DNA of 64,000 nt from Paenacidovorax caeni (GTDB taxonomy: Bacteria; Pseudomonadota; Gammaproteobacteria; Burkholderiales; Burkholderiaceae_C), in NCBI RefSeq assembly GCF_001298675.1, contig NZ_CYIG01000013.1, positions 1 through 64,000 on the forward strand, given 5' to 3'. Position numbers and translations under genes: made by a program. The notes below the pieces were generated by a model. The model was not told the DNA's origin and ran no database searches. It saw only the letters and a program-made list of their open reading frames with translations. Shown one piece after another: positions 20,409 to 28,008 of this stretch (within the stretch, counting starts at the first letter, position 1; each line of letters begins with the position of its first letter).

Positions 20409-21209
20409 TCAAGCCTCCGGCGGCACGGCGCCATGCACGGGCGCCATGGCCCGGCGGCCGCGCTCGCCCTGGAAAAAATGGTGGATGAAGGGGTGGTCGA
20501 ACTGCGCCACGTCCAGCGGTGCGCCATCGACGATAACGCGCTTGTCGGCCAGCACGGCCACGCGCGTGGACAGGGCGAACAGCGTGTCCAGGTCGTGCGT
20601 GACCATGACCACGGTGAGGCCGAGCTGCGCGTGCAGCTCGCGCAACAGCGCACAGAAGTCGTCGGAGCTGTTGGGGTCGAGCCCCGCCGTGGGCTCGTCA
20701 AGCAGCAGCAGCGGCGGGTCCATGATGAGCGCGCGCGCCAGTGCCACGCGCTTGACCATGCCGCCCGACAGGTCGGCCGGCATGCGTGTGGCGTGCTCGG
20801 GCTTGAGGCCCACGAGCTGCAATTTCGCCATGGCAGCGTCGCGCACCAGCGCGTCGGGCAGGGTGCCCAGCTCGCGCAGCGCGAAGGCGATGTTGTCGAG
20901 CACGTTGAAGGCCGAGAACAGCGCGCCGTGCTGGAACAGCATGCCCACGCGGGCGGCAGCGCCCTCGCCGCTCATCTCGGCCGCCGGGCGGCCCAGCACC
21001 GTGACGCTGCCACGCGAGGGCTGCAGCAGGCCCAGCATCTGGCGCAGCAGCACCGTCTTGCCAGTGCCCGAGCCGCCCACGAGCGAGAGCATTTCGCCGC
21101 GTTGCACCGTGAGCATCAGGTCCTGGTGTACGGCGAAGGCCGATTCACCTTGGCCAAAGACGGACCACAGGCCGTCGATACGCACCACGGGTTCGGAGGA
21201 CGCCTGCAT
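20409..21209 (-). CDS. ABC transporter ATPase (MlaF-like)
   Basis: The ATPase of the lipid transporter, 266 residues. Walker A GGSGTGKT lies near residue 40, the signature LSGGMVKRVALARAL near residue 146 and Walker B PLLLLDEPTAGLDP near residue 165. Its start follows the permease gene directly (no spacer). The SGGM signature variant is typical of MlaF/Ttg2A proteins. Confidence 0.94.
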   Translation of the reverse strand: MQASSEPVVRIDGLWSVFGQGESAFAVHQDLMLTVQRGEMLSLVGGSGTGKTVLLRQMLGLLQPSRGSVTVLGRPAAEMSGEGAAARVGMLFQHGALFSAFNVLDNIAFALRELGTLPDALVRDAAMAKLQLVGLKPEHATRMPADLSGGMVKRVALARALIMDPPLLLLDEPTAGLDPNSSDDFCALLRELHAQLGLTVVMVTHDLDTLFALSTRVAVLADKRVIVDGAPLDVAQFDHPFIHHFFQGERGRRAMAPVHGAVPPEA

Positions 21210-22337
21210 TCAGACCCCCACGTTCTTGAAAAGAATGGCGAACAGCGCATCGACCAGGATGACCACGGTGATGGCGTTGACCACCGAGGCCGTCGTGCCC
21301 TCGCCCAGGCTCTGCGTGTTGGGCTTGACGCGCAGCCCCCAGTGGCAGCCGATGAGGGCAATCATGACGCCGAACACGGCCGACTTGCCCAGCGCCAGGT
21401 ACAGGTTGGACACCTGCACCGCACGTGGCAGCGCCTGGGCGAAGTAGGCCGGGGTAATGCCCATGGTCAGGTCGGCCGCCAGCATGCCGCCGGCCAGTGC
21501 GGCCAGCGTGGTCCACACGCTGATGAGCGGCATGGCCAGCATCAGCGCCAGCGCGCGCGGCAGCACCAGGCGAAAGCCCTGCGGGATGCCCATGACGCGC
21601 ATGGCGTCCAGCTCCTCGGTCACGCGCATCACGCCGATCTGCGCCGTGATGGCAGAGCCCGAGCGCCCCGCCACCAGGATGGCCGCAAGCATAGGCCCCA
21701 GCTCGCGGATCAGCGAGATGCCCAGGATGTTGACGATGAACGATTCGGCACCGAACTGGCGCAGCTGCAGCGCCATGAGGTAGGCCAGCACCACACCGAT
21801 GAGGAAGCCCACCAGCGCGGTGATGGGCAGCGCCGTCGTCCCCATGCGGTACAGGTGGCCCGAAAGATCGCGCCAGGGCCCACGCCGCGGCGCGCGCGCC
21901 AGGCGCAGCACGTCGAGCCCCAGCTGGCCGACGAGCTGCACGAAAAAGCGCACGTGCTCCATGGCGTGCAGTACCAGCTCGCCCAGGCGGTGCACCTGGT
22001 TCATCAGGCGCCAGGGCGGCGGCGGCGGCGCGGGGGCCACGCTCAGGCGCGCTACGCGCTCGAGCATGGTGCGGTGCGCGTCACCGGCCACCAGGCGCGC
22101 AGGCCAGGCACGGCCCCAGTGGTTCCACAGCAGTTGCGCGCCCACGTGGTCCAGCCACTGCAGGCCGCTCAAGTCCCAGGCCAGGTCGGGCGCGGGTGGC
22201 AACGCGGCCAGTTGGCGGCGCAGCACGCGCCACTGCGCACGCTGGCCCAGGTCGGCCGCACCCCAGCGCCCCCGCAGCACAGCGCACGGCCCGTCGGGCG
22301 TGTCGGTGCGCAGCAGTTGGGGGGGGGAAATACTCAT
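21210..22337 (-). CDS. STAS-fused ABC lipid-transport permease (MlaE-like)
   Basis: The membrane component, 375 residues from ATG 22337. The N-terminal 110 residues look like a STAS domain (WDLSGLQWLDHVGAQLLWNHWG), as in other fused MlaE proteins, so a separate MlaB is not needed. The permease part contains FLIGVVLAYLMALQLRQFGAESFIVNILG and the family motif GRSGSAITAQIGVMRVTEELDAMRVMGI. It is the first gene of the transporter operon. I chose the start that begins just ahead of the STAS fold; the longer upstream frame lacks support. Confidence 0.92.
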   Translation of the reverse strand: MSISPPQLLRTDTPDGPCAVLRGRWGAADLGQRAQWRVLRRQLAALPPAPDLAWDLSGLQWLDHVGAQLLWNHWGRAWPARLVAGDAHRTMLERVARLSVAPAPPPPPWRLMNQVHRLGELVLHAMEHVRFFVQLVGQLGLDVLRLARAPRRGPWRDLSGHLYRMGTTALPITALVGFLIGVVLAYLMALQLRQFGAESFIVNILGISLIRELGPMLAAILVAGRSGSAITAQIGVMRVTEELDAMRVMGIPQGFRLVLPRALALMLAMPLISVWTTLAALAGGMLAADLTMGITPAYFAQALPRAVQVSNLYLALGKSAVFGVMIALIGCHWGLRVKPNTQSLGEGTTASVVNAITVVILVDALFAILFKNVGV

Positions 22338-22423
22338 GCCGGTCAGGGTTCCAAAGTTACGCAGGATAACGCCCCGGCCGCCAGGCTGGCAAGCAAGACA
22401 GTGCACGCCGGGCATGAAATTAA

Positions 22424-22484
22424 TATCAAAAAGGGCTGTAGCGCTTACCAATAAAGCGCTAGCAGCTATGCAAACAATAGCATC
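22424..22484 (+). repeat. Palindromic intergenic element
   Basis: TATCAAAAAGGGCTGTAGCGCTT, a short spacer and AAAGCGCTAGCAGCTATG form the two arms. It lies between the divergent permease gene and the GMC oxidoreductase gene, possibly overlapping the promoters of both. Confidence 0.8.
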
Positions 22485-22558
22485 CTGGGATTACCCGCTC
22501 GACAGTCGCACGCTGCTTTGCACAATGGTGCAGCACTTCCATTCCCCTTTGGCACCCC

Positions 22559-24238
22559 ATGAGCGACACCCACTTCGACTACATCATCATCGGCGGCGGC
22601 ACCGCCGGCGCCCTGCTGGCCAACCGGCTCAGCGCCGACGCGCGCAACCGCGTGCTGCTCATCGAAGCCGGGCGCAAGGACGACTACCACTGGATCCACA
22701 TCCCCGTGGGCTACCTGTATTGCATTGGCAACCCGCGCACCGATTGGCTCTACCAGACCGAGCCCGACGCCGGCCTGAACGGGCGGCGCCTGCGCTACCC
22801 GCGCGGCAAGGTGCTGGGCGGCTGCAGCAGCATCAACGGCATGATCTACATGCGCGGCCAGGCGCGCGACTACGACCAGTGGGCCCAGCTCACCGGCGAC
22901 GACACCTGGCGCTGGGACAACGTGCTGCCCGCTTTTCGCCGCCACGAGGACCACTGGCGCCTGGACCAGCCCGGCACGGCGGACGAGGCTTTCAAGCGCC
23001 TGCACGGCAACCGCGCGACCGGCAGCACGGGCGAGTGGCGCGTGGAGCGCCAGCGCCTGCGCTGGGACGTGCTCGACGCCTTCGCCCTGGCGGCGCAGCA
23101 GGCGGGCATTCCGGCCACCCCAGACTTCAACAGCGGCACCAACGAAGGCGTGGGCTACTTCGAAGTCAACCAGAAAAGCGGCTGGCGCTGGAACAGCGCC
23201 AAGGCCTTCCTGCGCCCCGCCTGCTACGGCCGCCCCAACTTCGAGATGTGGACCACGGCGCAGGCCACGCGCCTGGTGGTCGAGACGCAGGCCGACGGCA
23301 GCCGCCGCTGCACCGGCGTGCATGTCTGGACCGGGCAGGAACTGGTGCATGCGCGGGCCGCGCGCGAGGTCATCCTGAGCGCGGGCGCGGTGAACTCGCC
23401 GCAGCTGCTGCAGCTCTCGGGCATCGGTCCGGCGGCGCTGCTGCGCCAGCACGGCATCGACGTCGTGCACGACCTGCCCGGCGTGGGCGCCAACCTGCAG
23501 GACCACCTGCAGATTCGCTCGGTCTACAAGGTCAGCGGCGTGCCCACACTCAACACCATGGCCAATTCGCTCTGGGGCAAGGCGCGCATCGGGCTGCAGT
23601 ACCTGCTCTCGCGCAGCGGGCCCATGAGCATGGCGCCCTCGCAGCTCGGCGCGTTCACGCGCTCCGACCCGAGCCAGCCCTACCCCAACATCGAGTACCA
23701 CGTGCAGCCACTGTCGCTGGACGCCTTCGGCGAGCCGCTGCACAGCTTCCCGGCCTTCACGGCCAGCGTGTGCAACCTCAACCCGACAAGCCGCGGCACG
23801 GTTCAAGTGCGCAGCCCGCGCTTCGAGGACGCGCCGGCCATCGCACCGCAGTACCTCTCCACCGAAGAAGACCGCAAGGTGGCCGCCGACAGCCTGCGCG
23901 TGACGCGCCGCATCGTCGCGCAAGGCGCCATGGCCAAATACCAGCCGGAGGAATGGAAGCCCGGCGTGCAGTACCAGAGCGACGAGGACCTGGCACGCCT
24001 GGCGGGCGACATCGCCACCACCATCTTCCACCCCGTGGGCACCACCAAGATGGGGCGTGACGACGACCCCATGGCCGTGCTCGACAGCCGCCTGCGCGTG
24101 CGCGGCATCGCCGGCCTGCGCGTGGTGGACGCGGGCGCCATGCCCACCATCACCAGTGGCAACACCAATTCCCCCACGCTGATGCTGGCGGAAAAAGCCG
24201 CCGAGTGGATCCGCACCGACCAGCAGGCGGGCGCCTAG
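22559..24238 (+). CDS. GMC-family FAD oxidoreductase (choline/alcohol dehydrogenase-like)
   Basis: A 559-residue flavoenzyme. The N-terminal FAD-binding motif is IIIGGGTAGALLANRL (residues about 9-24), followed by the GMC signature GKVLGGCSSINGMIYMRGQ. The active-site His lies in IFHPVGTTKMG and the C-terminal FAD contact in NTNSPTLMLAEKAAEWI. No signal peptide, so it is cytoplasmic or membrane-associated, like AlkJ or BetA. No choline or glycine betaine genes are nearby, so the substrate is likely an aliphatic or other alcohol; it cannot be fixed from this window. Confidence 0.92.
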   Translation: MSDTHFDYIIIGGGTAGALLANRLSADARNRVLLIEAGRKDDYHWIHIPVGYLYCIGNPRTDWLYQTEPDAGLNGRRLRYPRGKVLGGCSSINGMIYMRGQARDYDQWAQLTGDDTWRWDNVLPAFRRHEDHWRLDQPGTADEAFKRLHGNRATGSTGEWRVERQRLRWDVLDAFALAAQQAGIPATPDFNSGTNEGVGYFEVNQKSGWRWNSAKAFLRPACYGRPNFEMWTTAQATRLVVETQADGSRRCTGVHVWTGQELVHARAAREVILSAGAVNSPQLLQLSGIGPAALLRQHGIDVVHDLPGVGANLQDHLQIRSVYKVSGVPTLNTMANSLWGKARIGLQYLLSRSGPMSMAPSQLGAFTRSDPSQPYPNIEYHVQPLSLDAFGEPLHSFPAFTASVCNLNPTSRGTVQVRSPRFEDAPAIAPQYLSTEEDRKVAADSLRVTRRIVAQGAMAKYQPEEWKPGVQYQSDEDLARLAGDIATTIFHPVGTTKMGRDDDPMAVLDSRLRVRGIAGLRVVDAGAMPTITSGNTNSPTLMLAEKAAEWIRTDQQAGA

Positions 24239-24257
24239 CCGCCAGTGCCTCGGCGCC

Positions 24258-24575
24258 TCAGCGAAGGCCGCCCACGTAGCGCACGCCCGGGGACTCGGGG
24301 CGCGCAGGCCGCGAAGCCAGCGCAGGCTGGGGCTGCGGCTGCGCTGGCGCGGCCCCTTCGCCCATGGCGTGGGCCAGCTTGTCGGCCCACTCGACCAGCT
24401 CTGGCGCGCCGTCCGTATGCCCGCGCTGGCGCGCAAAGCGCACGATGGCCTGCGCGTATTCAGCGTTCGCCGCCATCCACTCGATATCGGTCACGCGCGC
24501 CGTCTTGCGGCGCAGCAGCACGTGCAGGTGGGCCGCAATGGCCAGCCTGCCTTCGCCCGGTGCCTGGTTGTCCAT
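24258..24575 (-). CDS. Conserved hypothetical small protein downstream of amtB
   Basis: A 105-residue soluble protein, MDNQAPGEGRLAIAAHLHVLLRRKTARVTD. It has a helical, charged first 70 residues and a Pro/Ala/Gln-rich tail ending GVRYVGGLR. I do not recognise the family. A perfect Shine-Dalgarno sequence AAGGAGGT (24584-24591) lies eight bases before the start, which supports real translation. It begins 19 bp after the amtB stop on the same strand, so it is probably transcribed with amtB and could respond to nitrogen limitation. It is not a PII protein. Confidence 0.72.
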   Translation of the reverse strand: MDNQAPGEGRLAIAAHLHVLLRRKTARVTDIEWMAANAEYAQAIVRFARQRGHTDGAPELVEWADKLAHAMGEGAAPAQPQPQPALASRPARPESPGVRYVGGLR

Positions 24576-24594
24576 GGCAATCTACCTCCTTCGC

Positions 24595-25938
24595 TCAACT
24601 ACCCAGATGCTCGCGGTGCTCAGCGATGTCCAGCCCCTCCAGCTCGCTGGTTTCATCCACCCGCAGCGGCACCACCTTCCCGGTCAGCCACAGCAACACC
24701 GCCGTGCCCACCAGGCTGAAAATCATCACCGTCCCCACGCCCACGGCCTGGGTCAGCACGCTGCCGTCCACGCCCGACACGGTGCGGCTGGCGAACACGC
24801 CCGTGAGCAGCGAGCCCACCACGCCGCCAATGCCGTGCACGCCGAACACATCGAGCGAGTCGTCGGTGTGCAGCCAGCGCTTGAGGCCGGTCGCCCCCCA
24901 GTAGCACACCAGCCCGGCCACCACGCCAATGGCCAGCGCGGCGCGCGGCGTCACGTAGCCGGCACCGGGCGTGATGGCCACCAGCCCCGCCACCAGGCCA
25001 GAGCACAACCCCAGCAGCGAGGCCCGGCCGCGCACCACCCATTCACCGGCCATCCACCCCAGCGCCCCCGCAGCTGCGGCGATGTGCGTCACGGCCAGCG
25101 CCAGGCCCGCGCGCCCGTCAGCGGCCAGCGCCGACCCCGCGTTGAAGCCAAACCAGCCGACCCAGAGCAGCGCTGCGCCCACCATGGTCCAGCCCAGGTT
25201 GTAGGGTGCGAAAGCCTCCTTGCCATAGCCACGCCGCTTGCCCAGCAGCCACGCACAGGCCAGCCCCGCCATGCCCGCATTCACGTGCACCACGGCGCCA
25301 CCGGCGAAGTCCAGCGCCCCCAGGCGCGCCAGCCAGCCCCCAGGCTCCCACACCCAGTGCGCGACGGGCGCGTAGATACATAGCGTCCACAGGCTGATGA
25401 AAACCAGCATCGCGGAAAAGCGCATGCGCTCCACAAAGGCACCCACCACCAGCGCCGCCGTGATGACCGCGAAGCAGAGCTGAAACATGGCGTACACCGC
25501 CTCCGGCACGTGCGGTGCGATGTGGCTTACGGCCACCAGGCCCGCGCCCAGGTCGTAGTCCAAACCCGCGAGCCCCATGCGCTCGATGCCGCCAATCCAG
25601 GCCGTGCCGGGAGTGAAGGCCCAGGAGTAGCCGGCCACGAACCACCACACGCTCACCACAGCCGCGATGGCCAGCACGCTGGCCATGGTGTTGAGCACAT
25701 TCTTGCGCCGCACCATGCCGGCATAAAACAGCGCCACGCCTGGCAGCGTCATCAACAGCACCAGCACGGTGGCCGTCATGAGCCAGGCCGTGTCGGCAGC
25801 GCTGATCGCATCGAACGGCACCAGCGCGGGCGCCGTGGGCACGGCCTTGGCGCCCTGTGGCGTCTGCGCCCACCCCGGCGCTAACACGCCCAGCCACATA
25901 GCCCCTGCTGTCCCAATCCTGCATGGCACCTCCCGCAT
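24595..25938 (-). CDS. amtB: Ammonium transporter (Amt/AmtB family)
   Basis: An inner-membrane ammonium channel of 447 residues from ATG 25938. A signal-like N-terminus is followed by 11 membrane helices. Family landmarks are VALFYAGMVRRKNVLN, DFAGGAVVHVNAGMAGLACA and HGIGGVVGSLLTGVFA. The C-terminal tail DETSELEGLDIAEHREHLG is the part that contacts PII (GlnK/GlnB) in regulated transporters. The start is supported by AGGAG nearby and by the sigma-54 promoter, which lies downstream of the longer alternative start at 26004. No glnK is visible beside it. Confidence 0.95.
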   Translation of the reverse strand: MREVPCRIGTAGAMWLGVLAPGWAQTPQGAKAVPTAPALVPFDAISAADTAWLMTATVLVLLMTLPGVALFYAGMVRRKNVLNTMASVLAIAAVVSVWWFVAGYSWAFTPGTAWIGGIERMGLAGLDYDLGAGLVAVSHIAPHVPEAVYAMFQLCFAVITAALVVGAFVERMRFSAMLVFISLWTLCIYAPVAHWVWEPGGWLARLGALDFAGGAVVHVNAGMAGLACAWLLGKRRGYGKEAFAPYNLGWTMVGAALLWVGWFGFNAGSALAADGRAGLALAVTHIAAAAGALGWMAGEWVVRGRASLLGLCSGLVAGLVAITPGAGYVTPRAALAIGVVAGLVCYWGATGLKRWLHTDDSLDVFGVHGIGGVVGSLLTGVFASRTVSGVDGSVLTQAVGVGTVMIFSLVGTAVLLWLTGKVVPLRVDETSELEGLDIAEHREHLGS

Positions 25939-25978
25939 GGTGCGTTCTCCTGTTCTGGTTGCTGACAGACGGGATTCC

Positions 25979-25993
25979 GCAAGAGGCATGCCA
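25979..25993 (-). promoter_or_regulatory. Sigma-54 (RpoN) promoter of amtB
   Basis: On the minus strand TGGCAT-GCCTC-TTGC matches the consensus TGGCAC-N5-TTGC with one mismatch and has the essential GG-N10-GC spacing. The predicted start of transcription lies about 30 bp before ATG 25938, where AGGAG is the ribosome binding site. Confidence 0.8.
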
Positions 25994-26042
25994 GCCGTTT
26001 CCAAGGCCCAGCGCCCCCATCCGGGGGGCGGGAAACCCCCAA

Positions 26043-26059
26043 TGCACCAAGCAAGTGCG
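26043..26059. promoter_or_regulatory. NtrC-like activator site upstream of amtB
   Basis: TGCAC-CAAGCAA-GTGCG matches the NtrC dyad TGCAC-N7-GTGCA in nine of ten arm positions. It lies about 50 bp upstream of the -24 element of the sigma-54 promoter, a normal distance for an enhancer-like site. Confidence 0.65.
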
Positions 26060-26182
26060 AACCGTTACAGTCACGCCACTCGATAGCGCACTACGGTGCG
26101 CATGAGAGGAGCCCGAGGAGACATCTCGACAACCACAACCAATCCATAAAAACAGCATCCGTCACGAGATGCCTCTTTGTAC
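26060..26182 (+). other. Untranslated leader or small RNA region before the TSUP gene
   Basis: The gap between the divergent amtB start and the TSUP gene is about 340 bp. Besides the amtB control sites, its right half holds a 15-codon reading frame (ATG 26102 to TAA 26149) with four consecutive Thr codons. It also holds the pair CATCTCG/CGAGATG and then a strong terminator. A leader peptide with attenuator, a riboswitch or a small RNA are all possible. I recognise no known riboswitch motif. Confidence 0.35.
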
Positions 26183-26210
26183 AAGGCGCCGGCACCCCCG
26201 GCGCCTTTTT
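26183..26210 (+). terminator. Strong intrinsic terminator 70 bp before the TSUP start
   Basis: A perfect 10-bp stem AAGGCGCCGG/CCGGCGCCTT with loop CACCC followed by TTT and TG. It acts on the plus strand only. No gene ends just before it, so it ends either a small RNA or the leader of the TSUP gene. Confidence 0.82.
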
Positions 26211-26280
26211 GTTGTGCCGTCTTGTCTGGCATTGAGGCGGGGTGTCCCAAGGTTTTCGCGCACAGGCGAGAATCGCGCCA

Positions 26281-27039
26281 ATGGAATGGATGCTCGTCTC
26301 GCTGGCCTCGCTGCTGGCCGGTTTCGTGGATGCGATCGTGGGCGGAGGCGGGCTGATCCTGCTGCCCGCGCTGTTCGCCACCTTCGCCCACGCCCCGCCC
26401 GCTACCCTGCTGGGCACCAACAAGAGCGCCTCGGTCTGGGGTACGGCCATGGCCACCTGGCAGTTCAGCCGCCGCGTGCGCATTCCTTGGCGCACCATGC
26501 TGCCGGCGGCGGGCGCCGGGTTCGCCGGGGCCTTTTTCGGCGCCTGGGCGGTCACGCTGGCCTCGCCCGACTTCCTGCGCAAGCTGCTGCCACTGGTCAT
26601 GGTGGCCGTGCTGGCCTACACGCTGCTCAAGAAAGACCTGGGGCTGCACCACCAGCCGCGCTGGCGCGGCCGCACCGAAGCACTGGCGGCCTGCGCGATT
26701 GGCGCGGTGATCGGCTTCTACGACGGCTTTTTCGGCCCCGGCACCGGCAGCTTTTTCGTTTTCGCCTTCGTGCGCCTGCTGGGCTACGATTTCCTCAACG
26801 CCTCGGTTTCGGCCAAGCTGCTGAACCTGGCGACCAACCTGGCCGCGCTGATCCTGTTTGCCGCCAAGGGGCACATCTGGTGGCACTTCACCCTGCCGCT
26901 GGCTGCGGCCAACGTGGTCGGCAGCGTGCTGGGCACCTACATGGCCCTGCGCCATGGCACGGGCTTCGTGCGCGCCATCTTTATCCTGGTCGTCAGCGTG
27001 CTCATCCTCAAGACGGGCTATGACGCCTTTCTGAAGTGA
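26281..27039 (+). CDS. TSUP-family membrane transporter (TauE/SafE, sulfite exporter-like)
   Basis: A 252-residue inner-membrane protein with about eight helices, in two repeats. The family motifs are LLAGFVDAIVGGGGLILLPAL near residues 8-28 and IGFYDGFFGPGTGSFFVFAF near residues 140-160. Such proteins export sulfite, sulfoacetate or related anions. The start ATG 26281 was chosen because the conserved first helix begins there; an upstream ATG at 26242 would add a non-hydrophobic stretch. It is followed one base later by the arginase gene, so the two are co-transcribed. The real substrate is unknown. Confidence 0.9.
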   Translation: MEWMLVSLASLLAGFVDAIVGGGGLILLPALFATFAHAPPATLLGTNKSASVWGTAMATWQFSRRVRIPWRTMLPAAGAGFAGAFFGAWAVTLASPDFLRKLLPLVMVAVLAYTLLKKDLGLHHQPRWRGRTEALAACAIGAVIGFYDGFFGPGTGSFFVFAFVRLLGYDFLNASVSAKLLNLATNLAALILFAAKGHIWWHFTLPLAAANVVGSVLGTYMALRHGTGFVRAIFILVVSVLILKTGYDAFLK

Positions 27040-27040
27040 C

Positions 27041-27946
27041 ATGGCCCTTTGGCACCTCACGCTGCTGGGAGCCCCGACCGACGCCGGTGCGGGCGTGGCC
27101 GGGGCCCACCTGGGGCCGGACGCGCTGCGTGGCGCGGGCCTGGCCCGGGCGCTGCGTGGGCAAGGCCACGACGTGCAGGACCTGGGCAACCTCGCCGGCC
27201 CGCCAACGCCCGCGCATGAGGCCCGCCATGGCCCACACCACCTGGCCTGCGTAAGCGCCTGGAACCAGGCCGTGCACGACGCCGTGGCCAGCATCCTGGC
27301 CGCACAGCGCGTGCCCGTGCTGCTGGGCGGTGACCACAGCCTGGCGGTGGGCTCCATCAGCGCCGTGGCCCGGCACTGTCGCCAGGCCGGCAAGGCACTG
27401 TGCGTGCTCTGGCTCGACGCCCATGCCGACGCCAACACCCCCGCCACCAGCCCCAGCGGCAACCTGCACGGCATGCCCGTGGCCTGTCTGCTGGGTGATG
27501 GGCCCGCGGCGCTCACGGCACTGGCCGGCGGGCCACCCGCGCTGCAGCCGGCACAGTTGCGCCTGGTCGGCCTGCGCAGCGTGGATGCAGGCGAGCAGTG
27601 CTACCTGCGCCAGCGCGGCCTGCCCGTGTGGCGTATGCCCGAGGTACGGGCGCTGGGCATGGCGCAGACCATGGCGCAGGTGCTGCGCGGCATCCAGGCT
27701 GGCACCCACCACCTGCACGTCAGCCTCGACCTTGACTGTATGGATCCAGCCCTGGCTCCGGGCGTGAGCACGCCCGCGCCCGGTGGCATCGGCCACCACG
27801 CCATGCAGCAGTGCATGGACCTGCTGGCCGCCAGCGGCGCGGTGGGCTCGGTCGATCTGGTGGAGCTGAACCCCTTGCGCGACCGGCAGGGGCAGACGGC
27901 GCAGCTGGCCGTCGATCTCCTGCAGCGCCTGGCAGGATCAGCATGA
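27041..27946 (+). CDS. rocF: Arginase
   Basis: A ureohydrolase of 301 residues that splits arginine to ornithine and urea. The manganese-binding motifs are GGDHS (near residue 100), DAHAD (near residue 127) and SLDLDCMDP (near residue 228). NLHGMPVA after the second motif favours arginase over agmatinase. It starts one base after the TSUP stop codon. A urease or ornithine gene is not in the window, so pathway context is missing. Confidence 0.85.
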   Translation: MALWHLTLLGAPTDAGAGVAGAHLGPDALRGAGLARALRGQGHDVQDLGNLAGPPTPAHEARHGPHHLACVSAWNQAVHDAVASILAAQRVPVLLGGDHSLAVGSISAVARHCRQAGKALCVLWLDAHADANTPATSPSGNLHGMPVACLLGDGPAALTALAGGPPALQPAQLRLVGLRSVDAGEQCYLRQRGLPVWRMPEVRALGMAQTMAQVLRGIQAGTHHLHVSLDLDCMDPALAPGVSTPAPGGIGHHAMQQCMDLLAASGAVGSVDLVELNPLRDRQGQTAQLAVDLLQRLAGSA

Positions 27947-27992
27947 AAAATGCCTCTAGCCCTTTATCAGCAAGCGCCAGAAGCTACTAAAA
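27947..27992 (+). repeat. Palindromic intergenic element
   Basis: TGCCTCTAGCCCTT, a spacer of seven bases and AAGCGCCAGAAGCT. It lies between the convergent arginase and mrdA genes. On the minus strand the hairpin is followed by GCATTTTTC, so it may serve as the mrdA terminator. Confidence 0.8.
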
Positions 27993-28008
27993 GAGGAGCG
28001 TAAGCGAC

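Noticed and set aside
25939-26004. An upstream ATG for amtB at 26004
   Set aside because: It would lie before the predicted sigma-54 start of transcription, and AGGAG fits ATG 25938.
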